A stretch of 64,000 bases of DNA, from NCBI GenBank assembly GCA_036924285.1, contig JAYKYS010000002.1, positions 39,447,501-39,511,500 of the forward strand, in the 5' to 3' direction. The notes under the pieces were generated by a model. The model did not search any database and was not told the origin of the DNA. It was given only the letters and a program-made list of their open reading frames with translations. Positions 25,023 through 35,746 of the stretch are shown here, one piece after another (position 1 is the first letter of the stretch; each line of letters opens with the position of its first letter). Both the position numbers and the translations under genes were made by a program. Source of the DNA: Asterella californica. Taxonomy: Eukaryota > Streptophyta > Marchantiopsida > Marchantiales > Aytoniaceae.

Positions 25023-25068
25023 ACACCCAACTCGTTAGGTCATGTACATTAAGCACATAGTATAATAA

Positions 25069-25130
25069 GGGGTGTAAAAGTTAAGAAGATTATACATCAG
25101 CGGGAAGGAGTTACGATTTCGGCTAAACCT
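25069..25130 (+). mobile_element. Isolated Harbinger-like terminus
   Basis: GGGGTGTAAAAGTTAAGAAG, followed by an ATTATAC tract and CAGCGGGAAGGA, resembles the left ends of the elements at 31324 and 47344, which also run GTGTCAAA..TTAA.., then an AT tract, then GCGGG. The resemblance fades after about 60 bp, and no matching right end or gene lies nearby. It may be a deleted remnant or a chance likeness. Confidence 0.3.
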
Positions 25131-25960
25131 TGGGAGGTGTTTCGTGCGGCACCTCCGGAGGTACTCACAGAAAAACATATGCGAGTATTTTTTTAACGAT
25201 TATTCATTTGTTTTATTTTTTATTTTTACAACAGAATATCTATTACACTGAATAATTATTATGAGTGTCAGAATGAAAAGTTAATTAAGAAAATGATGAT
25301 GTCTGAGTCACAAGCGCAACCTAGACTCAGTCACGCTTCCATACAAAGTTAACTCATGTGAAATTATAACTTTTCTCTGTTCATCGTTGAAAAATCTTCA
25401 TCTCTCAATTTTGACATCCCCTAATATTGTTTATATGCAAACGGGTATCTTCAGATGTGGTCATTAGGGTCTAAATTATCATAGCCAAGAATGACGGACT
25501 TCATACAAGCCAAATCTGATTTACGGACTTCACACAAACCAAAATTGTTTGAAACAAGGAGGCTACTCTTGCAGTGGAATTGCGGGTCTATTCGTTTGCG
25601 ATTTAATTCCTTCCTCCCACTTCCTTTTTAGTTTCACAACGACTACCTCCGTCTTATAGTAGGACACAATGCTATACACGATAAAAGGTTCCCACCGAAA
25701 AAGTTTCCGGTTTTCACCATGGACGTATCTATGCTAACGCATACGGTACGACCAATGGACACCCAGACGGAGTTCAGATGATGAGAAGGACGGAAGGACT
25801 GACTAACTGACTTGGGATCATTACAGCAGAATAGGGAGTTTGGAAGCTCGAGGGAGAGGAGTTGTTGGATGGGTCAAGTTAGAGGAAGGGGAGGACGGAC
25901 GTCAGAAGAAGTGGGTAGAGTCCCTCGAGGGAGGAGAGGTAATGAATGAAAGATCTTGTT
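25131..25960. other. Intergenic, nothing recognised
   Basis: AT-rich at first, then increasingly purine/GC-rich toward the candidate promoter. A 12-bp palindrome ACCTCCGGAGGT lies near 25153. No gene seen. Confidence 0.4.
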
Positions 25961-25967
25961 TATAAAA
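25961..25967 (+). promoter_or_regulatory. Candidate TATA box for the ITPK transcript
   Basis: TATAAAA followed by AGG stands at the boundary between an AT-rich and a GC-rich stretch, in the same direction as the ITPK gene. If used, transcription would start near 26000 and the 5' UTR would need one or more introns before the ATG at 28010. Position-based inference only. Confidence 0.35.
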
Positions 25968-28009
25968 AGGTTGGAGCGGAAGAACGAGGGAGGAAGGTAG
26001 GGGAGGACGAGGAGTGACGGGTGCGGGGACTGGGGGACTGCGGGGAGACGACGAGACGAGGGCAGGGCAAGGGCACGGAGTGAGACGCGGTTTGATTCTT
26101 GTTGTAGTTTACGGGAGGGAACGGGGAAGTGGACTCTCCCTTTGCCTGTCTGTCCGTCGTCGGCCTCTCCATCCTTCCTTCATGGTCGTCATCCATTAGG
26201 CTCTCAAGACTCCAGAGGCCAGGCCATCTCATCCTCCTCCTCCTCCTCCTCGAGCCGGGCCAGGAATGCAATGCAAGGCACGGAGAAGGCCAGCCCCCGC
26301 CCGCTGCATTCCATCGTTCATTTCATTCATGGCTTGATGTTGTTGCATTCTTCTTTCAGCGGGAAGTACGAGGAAGAGGACGAAGACGAAGAAGAAGAAG
26401 TATTAGAGGAAGACAAGGCAGCCGCAGCAGCCTAGCCAGTGAGCGGGCGCGCGGTGTCTTGTAGGGTGAGGAGGGGCGGCTCAACATAATTGGGGCTCAT
26501 CTCTGGATCTGTGTATACGGTAGAGTTACCGCTTCGATTGGGGGCCGGAAACGCCCATGATTTATGGTTGAGTTCATGAGAAGGACGGAGCTCAAAGCAC
26601 CTTCAAAGCGAGGGAGGGGTTAGAAAGCGAAGTGGGAGGTTGAAAGTGCATGCCAGTGCAGCTAAGTAAGATGGGCGGCTCAACATAATTGGGGCTCATC
26701 TCTGGATCTGTGTATACGGTAGAGTTTCCACTTCGATTGGGGGCCGGAAACGCCCATGATTTATGGTTGAGTTCATGAGAAGGACGGAGCTCAAAGCACC
26801 TTCAAAGCGAGGGAGGGGTTAGAAAGCGAAGTGGGAGGGTGAAAGTGCATGCCAGTGCAGTTAAGTAAGATTTGAGAACCGTAAGCGCACTGTGGGATGA
26901 AAGTTTGAGGATGATAAACGGCGCATGGATTACTCTGCTGCAGGGATGGGGGTAAGTAGCAGTAGATATACATTGGGAAGGTGAAGAAGCAGCGGGGTTG
27001 GTGTGAGTCAGAGTGTCGTCCTCTCTTGTTATAGGTTTCAAATTGTGGATGCTGTCTTGGCTTTTAGTCCCCCCGAGGAGATCGTTTTATCATGGTAGTG
27101 CATATGGAGTCGTGGAATTTCTTCCATAGGATTTGCCGCCTTTGATCGTCTGATCCGTGCATAGCTGCTTGTTCTTCCGGCTCTGAGAAGTCAGTTGAAT
27201 GGCGGGCAGCCTTTGTTCAAGCGTACTTGTTCTTCATGCATGTTTGTTCCGGCCTGTGAGGGTTGTGCGATCAAATACGCGCTGAGAAGGGAGCAGTTTC
27301 ATACTCCCGAGTTATGTCCGTCTGTACATTGTGGCACGAACCTACGCAGTACCGTCAATATGTCTAGTCAGATGATGTAACATTCCGGTCATACTTGATG
27401 GCAGATGATGTTTGCAAGCTTGTGTTTGAAATCAATGGTAGATTCTCAAACCCTAGAAGGGCGGATGTGGTTGGGCTTGCCCGCCTTATCTGCTGATCTA
27501 AGGAAGACATCCGTCTCACATAGTAAAGACTGATATGAGCTATACCTTACTCTGGTTTCTGAAATTGGATAAGTGCTTCAATGTTTTTTCAGATGCGGGA
27601 TTGCTCCGAAGCTGAGGAGTCTCTTCAGCTGTCATGATATCAGTATCAACCGTCCCGAGTCTTGTGTAGAAAAAGTATTTCTTTGATTCAGCGTCGTGGG
27701 TCTGTTTCGGTATGTGTGAGACGCCGGCGTGCTTCTAAGGGTGTCAATTTGGTACGAAGTGACTGCGTCCTTTTAGAACATTTGTAATTCAGAGTGATGT
27801 TCTGGAATCCTCGTTGGCTTGTATCTGGAATTCCAACACATTTGGACAGTATCCTCACTAGCGGTGCAAGTAAGGGGCCTTCTCTGTTGGATTCGGTTTC
27901 CTGCCAACGTCGATCAGTCGATCCGGATTTCGCCTGTCCAACTCAGGCTGAATTTGGTTCGTTGGCCCGGAGTTTTGGAGCGGAGGATTTCTAGATCGGA
28001 TAGTCGGCG
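25968..28009 (+). other. Probable 5' UTR/intron region of the ITPK gene
   Basis: The sequence around 26000-26460 is GC- and GGA-rich, with a short (TCC)n stretch near 26230-26250 and a GAA-rich tract near 26370-26410. ORFs here (26014-26199, 26129-26464, 26142-26435) are low in complexity and lack domains, and I do not call them. The 199-bp duplication is listed separately. 26872-28009 shows no recognisable coding exon. The ITPK reading frame is complete without any upstream exon. Confidence 0.35.
26474..26871. repeat. Direct tandem duplication of 199 bp
   Basis: Copies 26474-26672 and 26673-26871 both start GGGCGGCTCAACATAATTGG and end GTTAAGTAAGAT or GCTAAGTAAGAT. They differ at only a handful of positions, so the duplication is recent. 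It lies in the presumed 5' transcribed region of the ITPK gene. Confidence 0.95.
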
Positions 28010-28993
28010 ATGTCCAACAAAGACGGATTTGATATTGGGTACGCTTTGGCACAGAAGAAACAAAGAAGTTTTGTGCAGCCTACTTTGGTGTCTCAAGCTA
28101 AGAGCAAGGGTATCAATTTAATTTGCATTCATCTGGACAGGCCGCTGGTAGAACAAGGGCCCTTTGATGCGATTCTCCACAAAGTTTCAGGCGAGGCATG
28201 GAACAAGCAACTTGCCGAATATGAGAGAAGATACCCTGGCGTTATAATTGTAGATCGGCCGGAGGCGATTGAGAAGCTTCACAATAGAAGATCTATGCTT
28301 CAAGCCGTGGCAGAGGTGCAGGTCAGTGATGTGCGAGCAACCTTTGGGATCCCAAAACAGCGCGTGGTGGAGAGTAGAGAGGACTTGGCTGATCTTCGAG
28401 CGATGGTCGGTTTAAAGTTTCCGGTTATTGCTAAGCCTTTGGTGGCTGATGGCAGTGCCAGATCTCACGCCATGTCGTTGATTTACAATGCTGAGGGTAT
28501 TACAAAGCTCCAGCCTCCAGTTGTTATCCAGGAGTTCGTGAATCATGGGGGGGTCATTTTTAAGGTGTATGTGGTCGGTGACTACGTCAAGTGCGTCAGA
28601 CGGAGGTCCCTACCCGATGTGCATGAAGACTCATTGAGGGACAATGAGGCCGCCCCGTTAGACTTTTCGCAAATTTCGAACATGGCATCCAATCCGGAAC
28701 AATCAAGTGTGGTAGTAGACGAAAAGTTGTCGCAGGCAGAGCTTCCTCCGTCTAAGTTCATTGGAGACATTGCCAAGGGTTTGAGGTTACGCCTCGGGCT
28801 ACGGCTATTTAACTTCGACGTGATCAGAGACATCAAATTAGGAAATCACTACCATGTGATTGACATCAACTACTTTCCAGGATATGCAAAGATGCCTGTG
28901 TACGAATCTGTACTTACAGATTTCTTCCTCGGACTTGCACATGAGAAAGCTGCTGCAGGAGATACGGAACCTCTGGAAGCTGTTACAAACTAA
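28010..28993 (+). CDS. ITPK: Inositol-tetrakisphosphate 1-kinase (inositol 1,3,4-trisphosphate 5/6-kinase), ATP-grasp
   Basis: A single exon of 327 codons, the usual length for plant ITPK1-type enzymes. The first residues (IGYALAQKKQRSFVQPTLV) align with the normal N-terminus, which supports this ATG. The MATE-like N-terminal lobe is followed by the ATP-grasp core: AKPLVADGSARSHAMSLIY with Lys142 and His153, VIQEFVNHGGVIFKVYVVGD at 172-191 with Glu175 and the HGG of the hinge, and CVRRRSLPDV. The metal-binding set is Asp270 (FNFDVIRD), Asp285 and Asn287 (VIDINYFPGY), spaced as in characterised family members. The enzyme phosphorylates inositol tris- and tetrakisphosphates in phytate and inositol pyrophosphate metabolism, in cytosol and nucleus. 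All key residues are present. Absence of introns in the CDS is common for this subfamily. The last 11 codons are duplicated downstream. Confidence 0.95.
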   Translation: MSNKDGFDIGYALAQKKQRSFVQPTLVSQAKSKGINLICIHLDRPLVEQGPFDAILHKVSGEAWNKQLAEYERRYPGVIIVDRPEAIEKLHNRRSMLQAVAEVQVSDVRATFGIPKQRVVESREDLADLRAMVGLKFPVIAKPLVADGSARSHAMSLIYNAEGITKLQPPVVIQEFVNHGGVIFKVYVVGDYVKCVRRRSLPDVHEDSLRDNEAAPLDFSQISNMASNPEQSSVVVDEKLSQAELPPSKFIGDIAKGLRLRLGLRLFNFDVIRDIKLGNHYHVIDINYFPGYAKMPVYESVLTDFFLGLAHEKAAAGDTEPLEAVTN

Positions 28994-29138
28994 ATCCTAA
29001 ACTCATGTCTTGGGTTTGGATTCTGTGTATGGTCCAAATCCAGGCGAGGGATACGGAACCTCTGGAAGCTGTTACGAACTAAATCCTAAGCTCGTGTCGT
29101 GGGTTTGGATTCTGTGATTAGTCCAAATCCAGGCGAGC
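28961..29138 (+). repeat. 89-bp tandem duplication over the ITPK stop codon
   Basis: 28961-29049 holds the last codons, the TAA and 56 bp of 3' UTR. 29050-29138 repeats it with about ten differences, starting GATACGGAACCTCTGGAAGC. The second copy is in another frame relative to the ORF and is behind the stop, so the protein is not changed. Confidence 0.95.
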
Positions 29139-31323
29139 GACCGGGAGAGATCCCCGGCGTGATCCTATCAGACGCCAAGAGAAAAAGTGCTTCAGAGGTG
29201 AGGCTTGACAATGGCGTTCATGGCCTTTTCGTAAAGCATTTGCAGTCGATTCGAGGCTGTAATCAATCTGTAACGGTTGTTTCTCAATGAAAGAAAACAG
29301 TGAAGGTTAGTGCGACTTTTCCACACATGTTGGAACGAGTGAATGATAGTAACACCTTGTACAGCGGCTGGAAGTATCAATGTTGGGTTTCGAGAGGGTT
29401 GCCGGACAGTTCATGTTTCTGTGCACCCTTTTGGAAGAGTGAACCGCTGGGAGGATGGTAGACGCTGACTGGCCTTTTTGACGCCCATTAATAGAGGCAT
29501 TCATGTTACATGTGCTTAGCAACTCATCACATCTCCCTCGTTGTTCCCGTAGACATCAAAATTGTTTCTTGTTACTTCCATGTCCAGGTCCTTTAATATT
29601 GCTCAATTTGTAGGGCATGAGTACCAAGAGCACTGGGTGATGATAGTGCAGCCACTTTATATGTGCCGGAGCTTTTTCGGTAAGTTGTTGGGGTGTTCCC
29701 TAATCATGGTATGTAGTAGCTTGTAAATTACCTTCAATCATAGGCTGTGGCACAATTTTGAGATGTGTGGTAGTGTGGTCTTAACTGTTCAGCAGTGTGG
29801 AAGCACTGCTTGAGGTGGCAGGTTGTCTCTTAAGAAGAGGTTCTGACATACTTTGTAGCTTAGCAAATGTTTCTCGTGACAAAAGGTGACTCCACATCCA
29901 CAAATGGCTGCACACTCGATTCCGGCAAGTTGTGGATCGGTCAACCGACGATTTACTGAGAGGGTGAAGATTTACTGCGTTCAGTAACCCTGGGCTGTCC
30001 CTGGGTTGAGCACCAAGGCTGGAAGCCGGAAGCCGGAAGCCGGAAGCGGTGGCTTCAATCCTGGGCTGTTGCTTGCTCGAGCAAACTTTTACTCCCATAC
30101 CAAAACTTTTCACGAACGGAGGTAACCAGCAGGATAATGGGCTTCTTATATTATTAGCATATCGTTAAAGCGTACCGCTGCTGAACTGTTGGAACCGGAA
30201 CCGTACTCAAGTTGAATGGAGAACAGTGCCTTCCAAGCCGCTAGGGACTTCTGTACGAACTGATGTAGAGAAATTGTTGCAAATTATAATCGGGCAACCT
30301 TCTGGACCGAGAATCTAGATGAAGTGCAACCCAGAAGTCATTGACCTTATTCCTACTAATGTGACAATCTCATGAGGAAGCCGCACGTAGCTTTTTCCGC
30401 ACACCTCCACGAGCGCATACGGAAGACACACAGGTGTGAAAGTGCACGCTTCAAGGATATCTGAATCTGACAAGAAACTACCGTGCTGCCAATTAAGTTC
30501 GCGCCGGTGAGGTGCCAATGGCTCTTCCCACGAACATAACATGGACGTTAACTTATTTCGCGCAATCTTACAGACAGAAGTGGGAGTTCAATGCCAAAGA
30601 AAAACCAGAAAGAAGTGGTTGAAGAAAATCATGAAGTGACCTTCAACATCACACCTTAGAATCTCTCACCATCTGATGCTTGACGACTCAGAACATTTAT
30701 ATTTGGATCTTTTCAGAGAAAAAGAACGGTTCCCAGTTTCGCCGGTCTTCCATGTATTCTCTAATCATTTCGTTCGTTATGGTTCCGAAGTTTGGAAATT
30801 TCCGAGCAGTTCGCCTGCACGAACATGCGAGTGAGCGAAGTTTAATTGGCAGTACGGTTTCATCTGAGCGAGATTTGATAAACAGTGTAAGCGTGGTAAC
30901 AATGTCAGCCTGGTATGACGTGGGTGTTACTCTATAATTCAAATCATAACGTTAACCCATAAGGTCACAGTACAACAGTGGCCTTGTGGGTGCCGTTCGT
31001 ACTGTTGTCAGAGTTCGTGCTGGAGGCTGCGTTACGGGACAATCGCCGAGAAGCAGCTCATGTCATGGGTAGAAGCTTGACTGTTGCCTGTCATACTTGA
31101 CTCACATTAGGAGATGCATGTCAGCTAGCATTTGCCGGGAGGTAATCATCGTGTCACGCACGCTGCTTTCGTGACCTGTTATGATCGCCAAGTCAGTCGA
31201 CAGGGCGATATTCGGCCGGCACTTGACGAATATCCCCATCCTTGGCCTCTTGCGAGACTTCTGTTCACGGTAGGAGACTCGCTAAAAGTTGGCCGGCTGC
31301 CCTTCAACAGCTTTGCTTCAGTA
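29139..31323. other. ITPK 3' flank and intergenic region
   Basis: The first few hundred bases probably include the ITPK 3' UTR. A short (GGAAGCC)n tract of about four units lies at 30021-30048. An imperfect inverted word (GTACAACAGT / ACTGTTGT) lies near 30970-31010. ORFs such as 29781-30113 (minus) show no domain. No further gene was recognised. Confidence 0.4.
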
Positions 31324-31890
31324 GGTGTGTCAAACTTAACGCCCGTGGATTATATTCTTTCTTCCGCGGGAGATAGTTGCGGGCTGGTCTCGTCCCAGCT
31401 GCGGGTATTTTCTGAACTACTCGCAGAAACAGCCTGTGAGTATTTTCACAATGTCAGTGGCAAGCTAATCCGTGTGTCAAAATTCCATACGTTTCATAAA
31501 TACATTTCGTTTTTAAATTTGAAATGATTTTTTTCTCTTTCGATTTTTCTTCTTCCTCTCACATTTTGTTTTGTATATGAGTTTTGAAAAGCGTTTTGCA
31601 TTCTAATTTCTTCTTTCGCAGTTAGTTCACCTCTTCGCTTTGGAAGAGCTACATGCTGGACGTATCAGATAAATGATACACTCGTCTGTGTAAAATACCA
31701 CGAGGATCAGAGAGGAAAGCTTTTTTTGCGGATGTGAAGATGACAGTTGATCTGCAGATCATGTTATTTTCTAGTGACAGTTCTACAAACCAACAATCCA
31801 GCTGCACAGATGACAGCCAACAAAGAAATTTAACGTCAGGTGTCACTAGTTCATCCGCTGAGCTTCACTCTCTGACCAAGCGGCGGTGAT

Positions 31891-32500
31891 TTGTTTGAGT
31901 TGTACGTTGTTGTGCGAGATTCGCGTTCTATGCAGAGGCATGAATGTTTTTTGAAAAGCAAAGACTTTCAAGAGAAATTTTCCCAGAACTGCTCAAAAAT
32001 TCTTTCAGACAGCTTACAAAGATGGATCGTAGTTCTCTTGTCCAAATTATTGAATTTGATAAAAGATCATTCGATATTCAAGAACAACTTACGCGGGAAG
32101 CAAGCTCCAGTTTCTTTACAATTAGCAGTGACTTTAGATAGGTTTGGGCAAGAAAGGAATGATACATGCATAAGAAGATCTTTATTCTTATAAGGTATCA
32201 CACCAGACATATACATATACACGAAAGGAGTAACCGTAGCTCTAAGAGTCATATTTATCCGATAATATAAAGTGTTCATCTCTTCAAGAGAAAAAATACA
32301 TTTCCAATGCTTTTGCTGAAAAGGGATTGCTCTACTCTATAAGTTTGATAGATGGATCTTTTGTCTCTTGGACAGCGACCACGATTGGACATGAAAACTT
32401 ATTCAGATAAAAAATATAACTACTCCGTAAATGCACAAATAGTTTCCTATCATCATCACAAGGTATGTACGTGTTCACAGGTATGCCCGGGAGTTGTTGA
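31891..32500 (+). pseudogene. H1 DDE transposase relic (PIF/Harbinger)
   Basis: Pieces in changing frames match the H2 transposase: a LTKMDRSSL-like segment (31980-32040; LTRMDRRSF in H2), then SLQLAVTLDRFGQ (SLQVVVAFDRFGH in H2), and ISLIDGSF, which corresponds to the first catalytic Asp region (RLIDGT), followed by NYSVNAQIVS (NYSMNAQV in H2). At least four stops and frame changes are present, and the C-terminal half including the second and third acidic residues is missing. It cannot be active. Confidence 0.65.
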
Positions 32501-32752
32501 GACATCACTTGTTTGAAATGCTTAATATCACTTAATATCACTTAATGTCCACTTAAGTGTCTGACCTACTACAAGTCGAATCACTGTTTTGACATGTATT
32601 CCTCAAAACTTTAAACTTAAGTTTCTACCTACTATAGGTCAAAACTCTTTACAACCAAAGGAGGTAGACAACGGCAATTCTAATTCTACTTATTTTGCAA
32701 TTCCACCTACTAACTATGAAACCAAGAATGAGACTTAAGTTTCTCACCTTAC
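32501..32752 (-). other. H1 spacer with degenerate repeats
   Basis: AT-rich segment with a triple CACTTAATAT-like word at about 32520-32545 and scattered ACTTAAGTTTCTA/CCTACTA.AGGTC words. On the minus strand it begins with the GTAAGG donor that ends the HAD relic; no downstream exon of that gene was found here. Confidence 0.4.
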
Positions 32753-33230
32753 CACTAGTCACACCAAGTGGAAAGTATTCCTCTCCCTCCACAACTCATA
32801 TGAGTATGTTGCAATTCTGCATAGTCTTTGAAGTCCATATGATCAAGTAGATCTCCTCAAGACACTTATCTATAAAATGCTTAACTTCATTTTGGAGCAC
32901 ATACTAAATAGTCTAGCTCTTAGTTGTCTCGATCAGATATCTTCTCTCCTTAGCGTCTTGGAGTTCCATAGGATTTCTACTTATCTTGATCAGCAGCCCA
33001 TTCAGGTCGAGGATCAGAACCTTCAGACGGTAGGAGGGATCATCTTCTATCTAAACACTGAAGAGCTCTGGACCCTCGCCAACTCATCCTTAGCCGAAAC
33101 CACCTCATATTGTAAACGTACCAGTTCAACCTCCTTCAAACTAACTCTAGCTTCCAAATCTTCCACCTATGAGATTGTGATGAAGATCGTTTCTTCTAAT
33201 GTTACTTCTTCTCTGAAGATGAATATGTGA
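32753..33230 (-). pseudogene. H1 coiled-coil/FCP1-like HAD phosphatase relic (N-terminal half)
   Basis: Minus-strand frames give a coiled coil (VEDLEARVSLKEVELVRLQY, continuing with heptad spacing). It is followed by LKVLILDLNGLLI, the first HAD motif of FCP1/NIF-type phosphatases with the nucleophile Asp intact (codon at 33008-33006). Next comes MELQDAKERRY, and then EVKHFIDKCLEEIYLIIWTS, the segment ending in the second motif, followed by KTMQNCN. The same order occurs in the H2 copy. Stops interrupt the coil and the middle. A GTAAGG donor follows at 32752, but no matching second exon was found. In a living form such a domain would dephosphorylate phosphoserine or phosphothreonine proteins; here only a relic remains. 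Confidence 0.65.
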
Positions 33231-33544
33231 ATATATCAATCATGCGATCCGAATGTCAGCGAGTGAGAATCCATCATCCTTTGAAGACTAGCAAAATTGC
33301 AAAAACTCAATAAGGAAAGGTGGTAAGAGAAAAACTCATACCTTCTCCACTACTTTGACCCGGATCTCTAATGCTTTGACTTGGCTCCATGACAAGGACA
33401 TTGTCACCTAGGTCCACTACTACGGTGGACCAAAATGTATCACACGTACATCTTTCGTCCATAACAATCCACGTCACTCTCATCCAAAACACCAAGAGGT
33501 AAAATAGAACCACAAACCACGTTTGAAACCTTTCAAACCCACCT

Positions 33545-33890
33545 CAGTGTGATAGTCGCTACATGTCAAAACAAGTATATTTTGACATGTAGTGATTCTT
33601 TTAGGTCGAGATAGAGTACCTCTCGTTAGAGGTAGAAAAAACCTTGTTTCGACTTGTAACGACCGGTTTAGGTCGACACCGAGTGTTGTGACCTACAAGT
33701 CTAAACAAGTTTATTTCAACATGTACTAGACCGTATCGACGTTTTAAGTCAAAACATCATTGTTTTGATCTAAAACATTGATACGACATCGTAAACACAT
33801 ACTGATCGAAATAAATTTATTTTGATCTATACGTGCTCACCTTCGATATTTTAGGTCGAAACATCGCTGTTGGACCTAAAAGGTCGATAT
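33545..33890. repeat. H1 array of imperfect palindromic modules
   Basis: Repeated words of the type TTTTAGGTCGAAACATC and GTCAAAACAAG..TTTTGACATGT recur every 50-65 bp in both orientations. The best pair, CTACATGTCAAAA (33559-33571) and TTTTGACATGTAG (33580-33592), is perfect. Related words occur in 32560-32640. The array takes the place of the CGCACTSAGTGCG arrays of H2 and H3. Confidence 0.6.
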
Positions 33891-33904
33891 AGTCTAATTG
33901 CCGG

Positions 33905-34585
33905 TTAGCTCAAAACATGTGTGAAGTACAAAGGGTGATAAGAACCTCCTCCTCGATTCTTCTTCTTCAAACTCTCCTCATTGATCTCCACAATCCTTTC
34001 GTCGATCGTGCAAACACTCCATCTCCAAATTAAGTCTCTTTGATCACATTCAACTCTCTTTTTTCCTCTGCTCTCACTTAACCTTCTTCCCCTCCGCTCC
34101 GCTCCACTCCTCCCTCTCTTCTCAAAGTCACTCTTCTCTCTCCTCTCTCCACCCTCCCCTCTCATATTCGCTCTCTTCTCTTCTCGTCTCGTCGCTCCCC
34201 TTCACCTCTCCTCCCCGCTCTCTCCTTCACCTCTCCTATCTCTTCACAACCTCTCTCCTCTTCTCCTCTCCAATCTCCCCAATCTCCTCTTAGCTCCTCT
34301 CACATTCACTCTCTTTCTCCTCGATACAAATGACAACCACTTCTTCTAACCAAAAACAAGTCTTGCGAAGTGACACAATGACAGAAATTACAGAACATGC
34401 TTTATCTCTCTAACATATCATTTATTTCAACATATGCGATTCATCCAAGAGACGCAAAGACTCGATCTGCATCATACAGTTCGGTTTGTAAAGTACATAT
34501 TTTATTTAATCAAGTCGGTTACATGTTGTCTAGCTGTTCAATGATGAACTTTATCTCTTTGAACATTTTTCCTTCTCGATGCAAT
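33905..34585 (-). other. H1 CT-rich spacer
   Basis: Strongly pyrimidine-rich on the plus strand (33950-34320), hence a purine-rich, low-complexity ORF on the minus strand (33905-34165) that I do not call. The third ORF found in H2 and H3 is absent here. Confidence 0.5.
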
Positions 34586-35746
34586 TCAAGATACAGTGCA
34601 GTGTATCTTTTGGTACTTTCTTCTTTCTCTATACTCTCTTTGGCTTTTCTTTTTTTTCAGAGATAAATCCCTAGCTCTCTTCCTTTCTTCAAGTGATAAA
34701 TCTTTTGAATGCTTTCTTTCTTCCGAAGAAGCTAATGGATATTCAACTAACAGTTTCCTGTATTCTGCTTTCTCTTTAAAGCTCTCTTGGTACAAAGACA
34801 AAACATTAACTTTCATCTTGTTCACATTTGAATCTTTTTCACTTCTCACCACTTCCTCATTCAAGTTTCAGGAAGACGAGGTAGTGTATGTGGTTACTGT
34901 CTCCACATTTCCTACCTCCTCAATCCACTCTTCACCATCTTTGATTCATACTTCACCTCGAGTATAAAATTCTCATTCGTGAACTGAGTCTGAATTTGGA
35001 CAACGAGAAGTGTTCATAAATAATTCTTCGTCCCCTTCTTCATCACAAGAAAGAGCGGTGTTGTCCCTTGGAGATTGAGAAGGAACATTGATGTCTGTTG
35101 GAAACGAAGAAGGAACTAAACATTCTGCTTGAAACTGCGAATCAAGCTTGTAAATATCATCATCAAAAGACTGTAAACTTAAAGAACTCATTGCATGTGG
35201 ATCCATATTTGCTCTACTGCCGAACACTACATTCACTCTAAAAAGATGAGGACAATTTGAATTCAATTTAAAGTTTGGGATTACCAAAGTAATCCCAAAC
35301 TGCAATTTTGTCTCTGTAATTCCTCCTCCTCTACTTTCTATAAACTCTTTTGATTTCGTATACATCTCAACATATCTCTCACATCTCTTCTTCAACTCAT
35401 CACCTCTCAAAACGAGGTGATGGATTCATCCATTCCTCTTTGACAACTGAGCCGTCATGATATCAAAAGCAGTAGCTTTACTCAAATATTTCTGTCCATC
35501 AATCTTAGTCTTTTGACCATATCCACGGATTGCTGTAAAATTCTCCGCCATTTCAATATAAGTCACCATCTTCTCATAGTCATATACACCTAAACGAATC
35601 CACTTTTTCTTCCCCGCATCTACATTTTTGGGTACCATTGAACAAAGTTCCTCAAAAGTATTCTCAAGTTGAACAACGATCTTTGCAAATCTGGTCTCAA
35701 CAATATCACTATTAATTGCTGTCACTTTGTATCCAAGTATCCACAA
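34586..35746 (-). pseudogene. H1 Myb/SANT-like protein relic
   Basis: The minus-strand frames hold the three blocks seen in the two other copies. First is a DNA-binding domain with YDYEKMVTYIEMAENFTAI, LSKATAFDIMTAQLS and then RCERYVEMYTKSKEF. Second is a linker with CPHLFRVNVVFGSRANMD. Third is a C-terminal coiled coil with VNVLSLYQESFKEKAEYRKL and a charged tail. The stop after KRNG (35426) and later frame changes break it into ORFs 35746-35426, 35410-34973 and 34864-34586. The family is the Myb-like partner of PIF/Harbinger transposase, which binds the element ends and helps import the transposase into the nucleus. Confidence 0.7.

Noticed and set aside
26014..26464. Overlapping ORFs upstream of ITPK as an N-terminal exon or separate gene
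   Set aside because: Low complexity (Arg/Gly/Ser/Glu runs), no domain, and ITPK is already full-length from its own ATG.
32877..33230. Plus-strand ORF of 117 codons
   Set aside because: It is the antisense of the HAD-domain relic, which has recognisable motifs on the minus strand.
34596..34967. Plus-strand ORF of 123 codons
   Set aside because: Antisense of the H1 Myb-like relic and rich in Phe/Ser because of the CT-rich strand.
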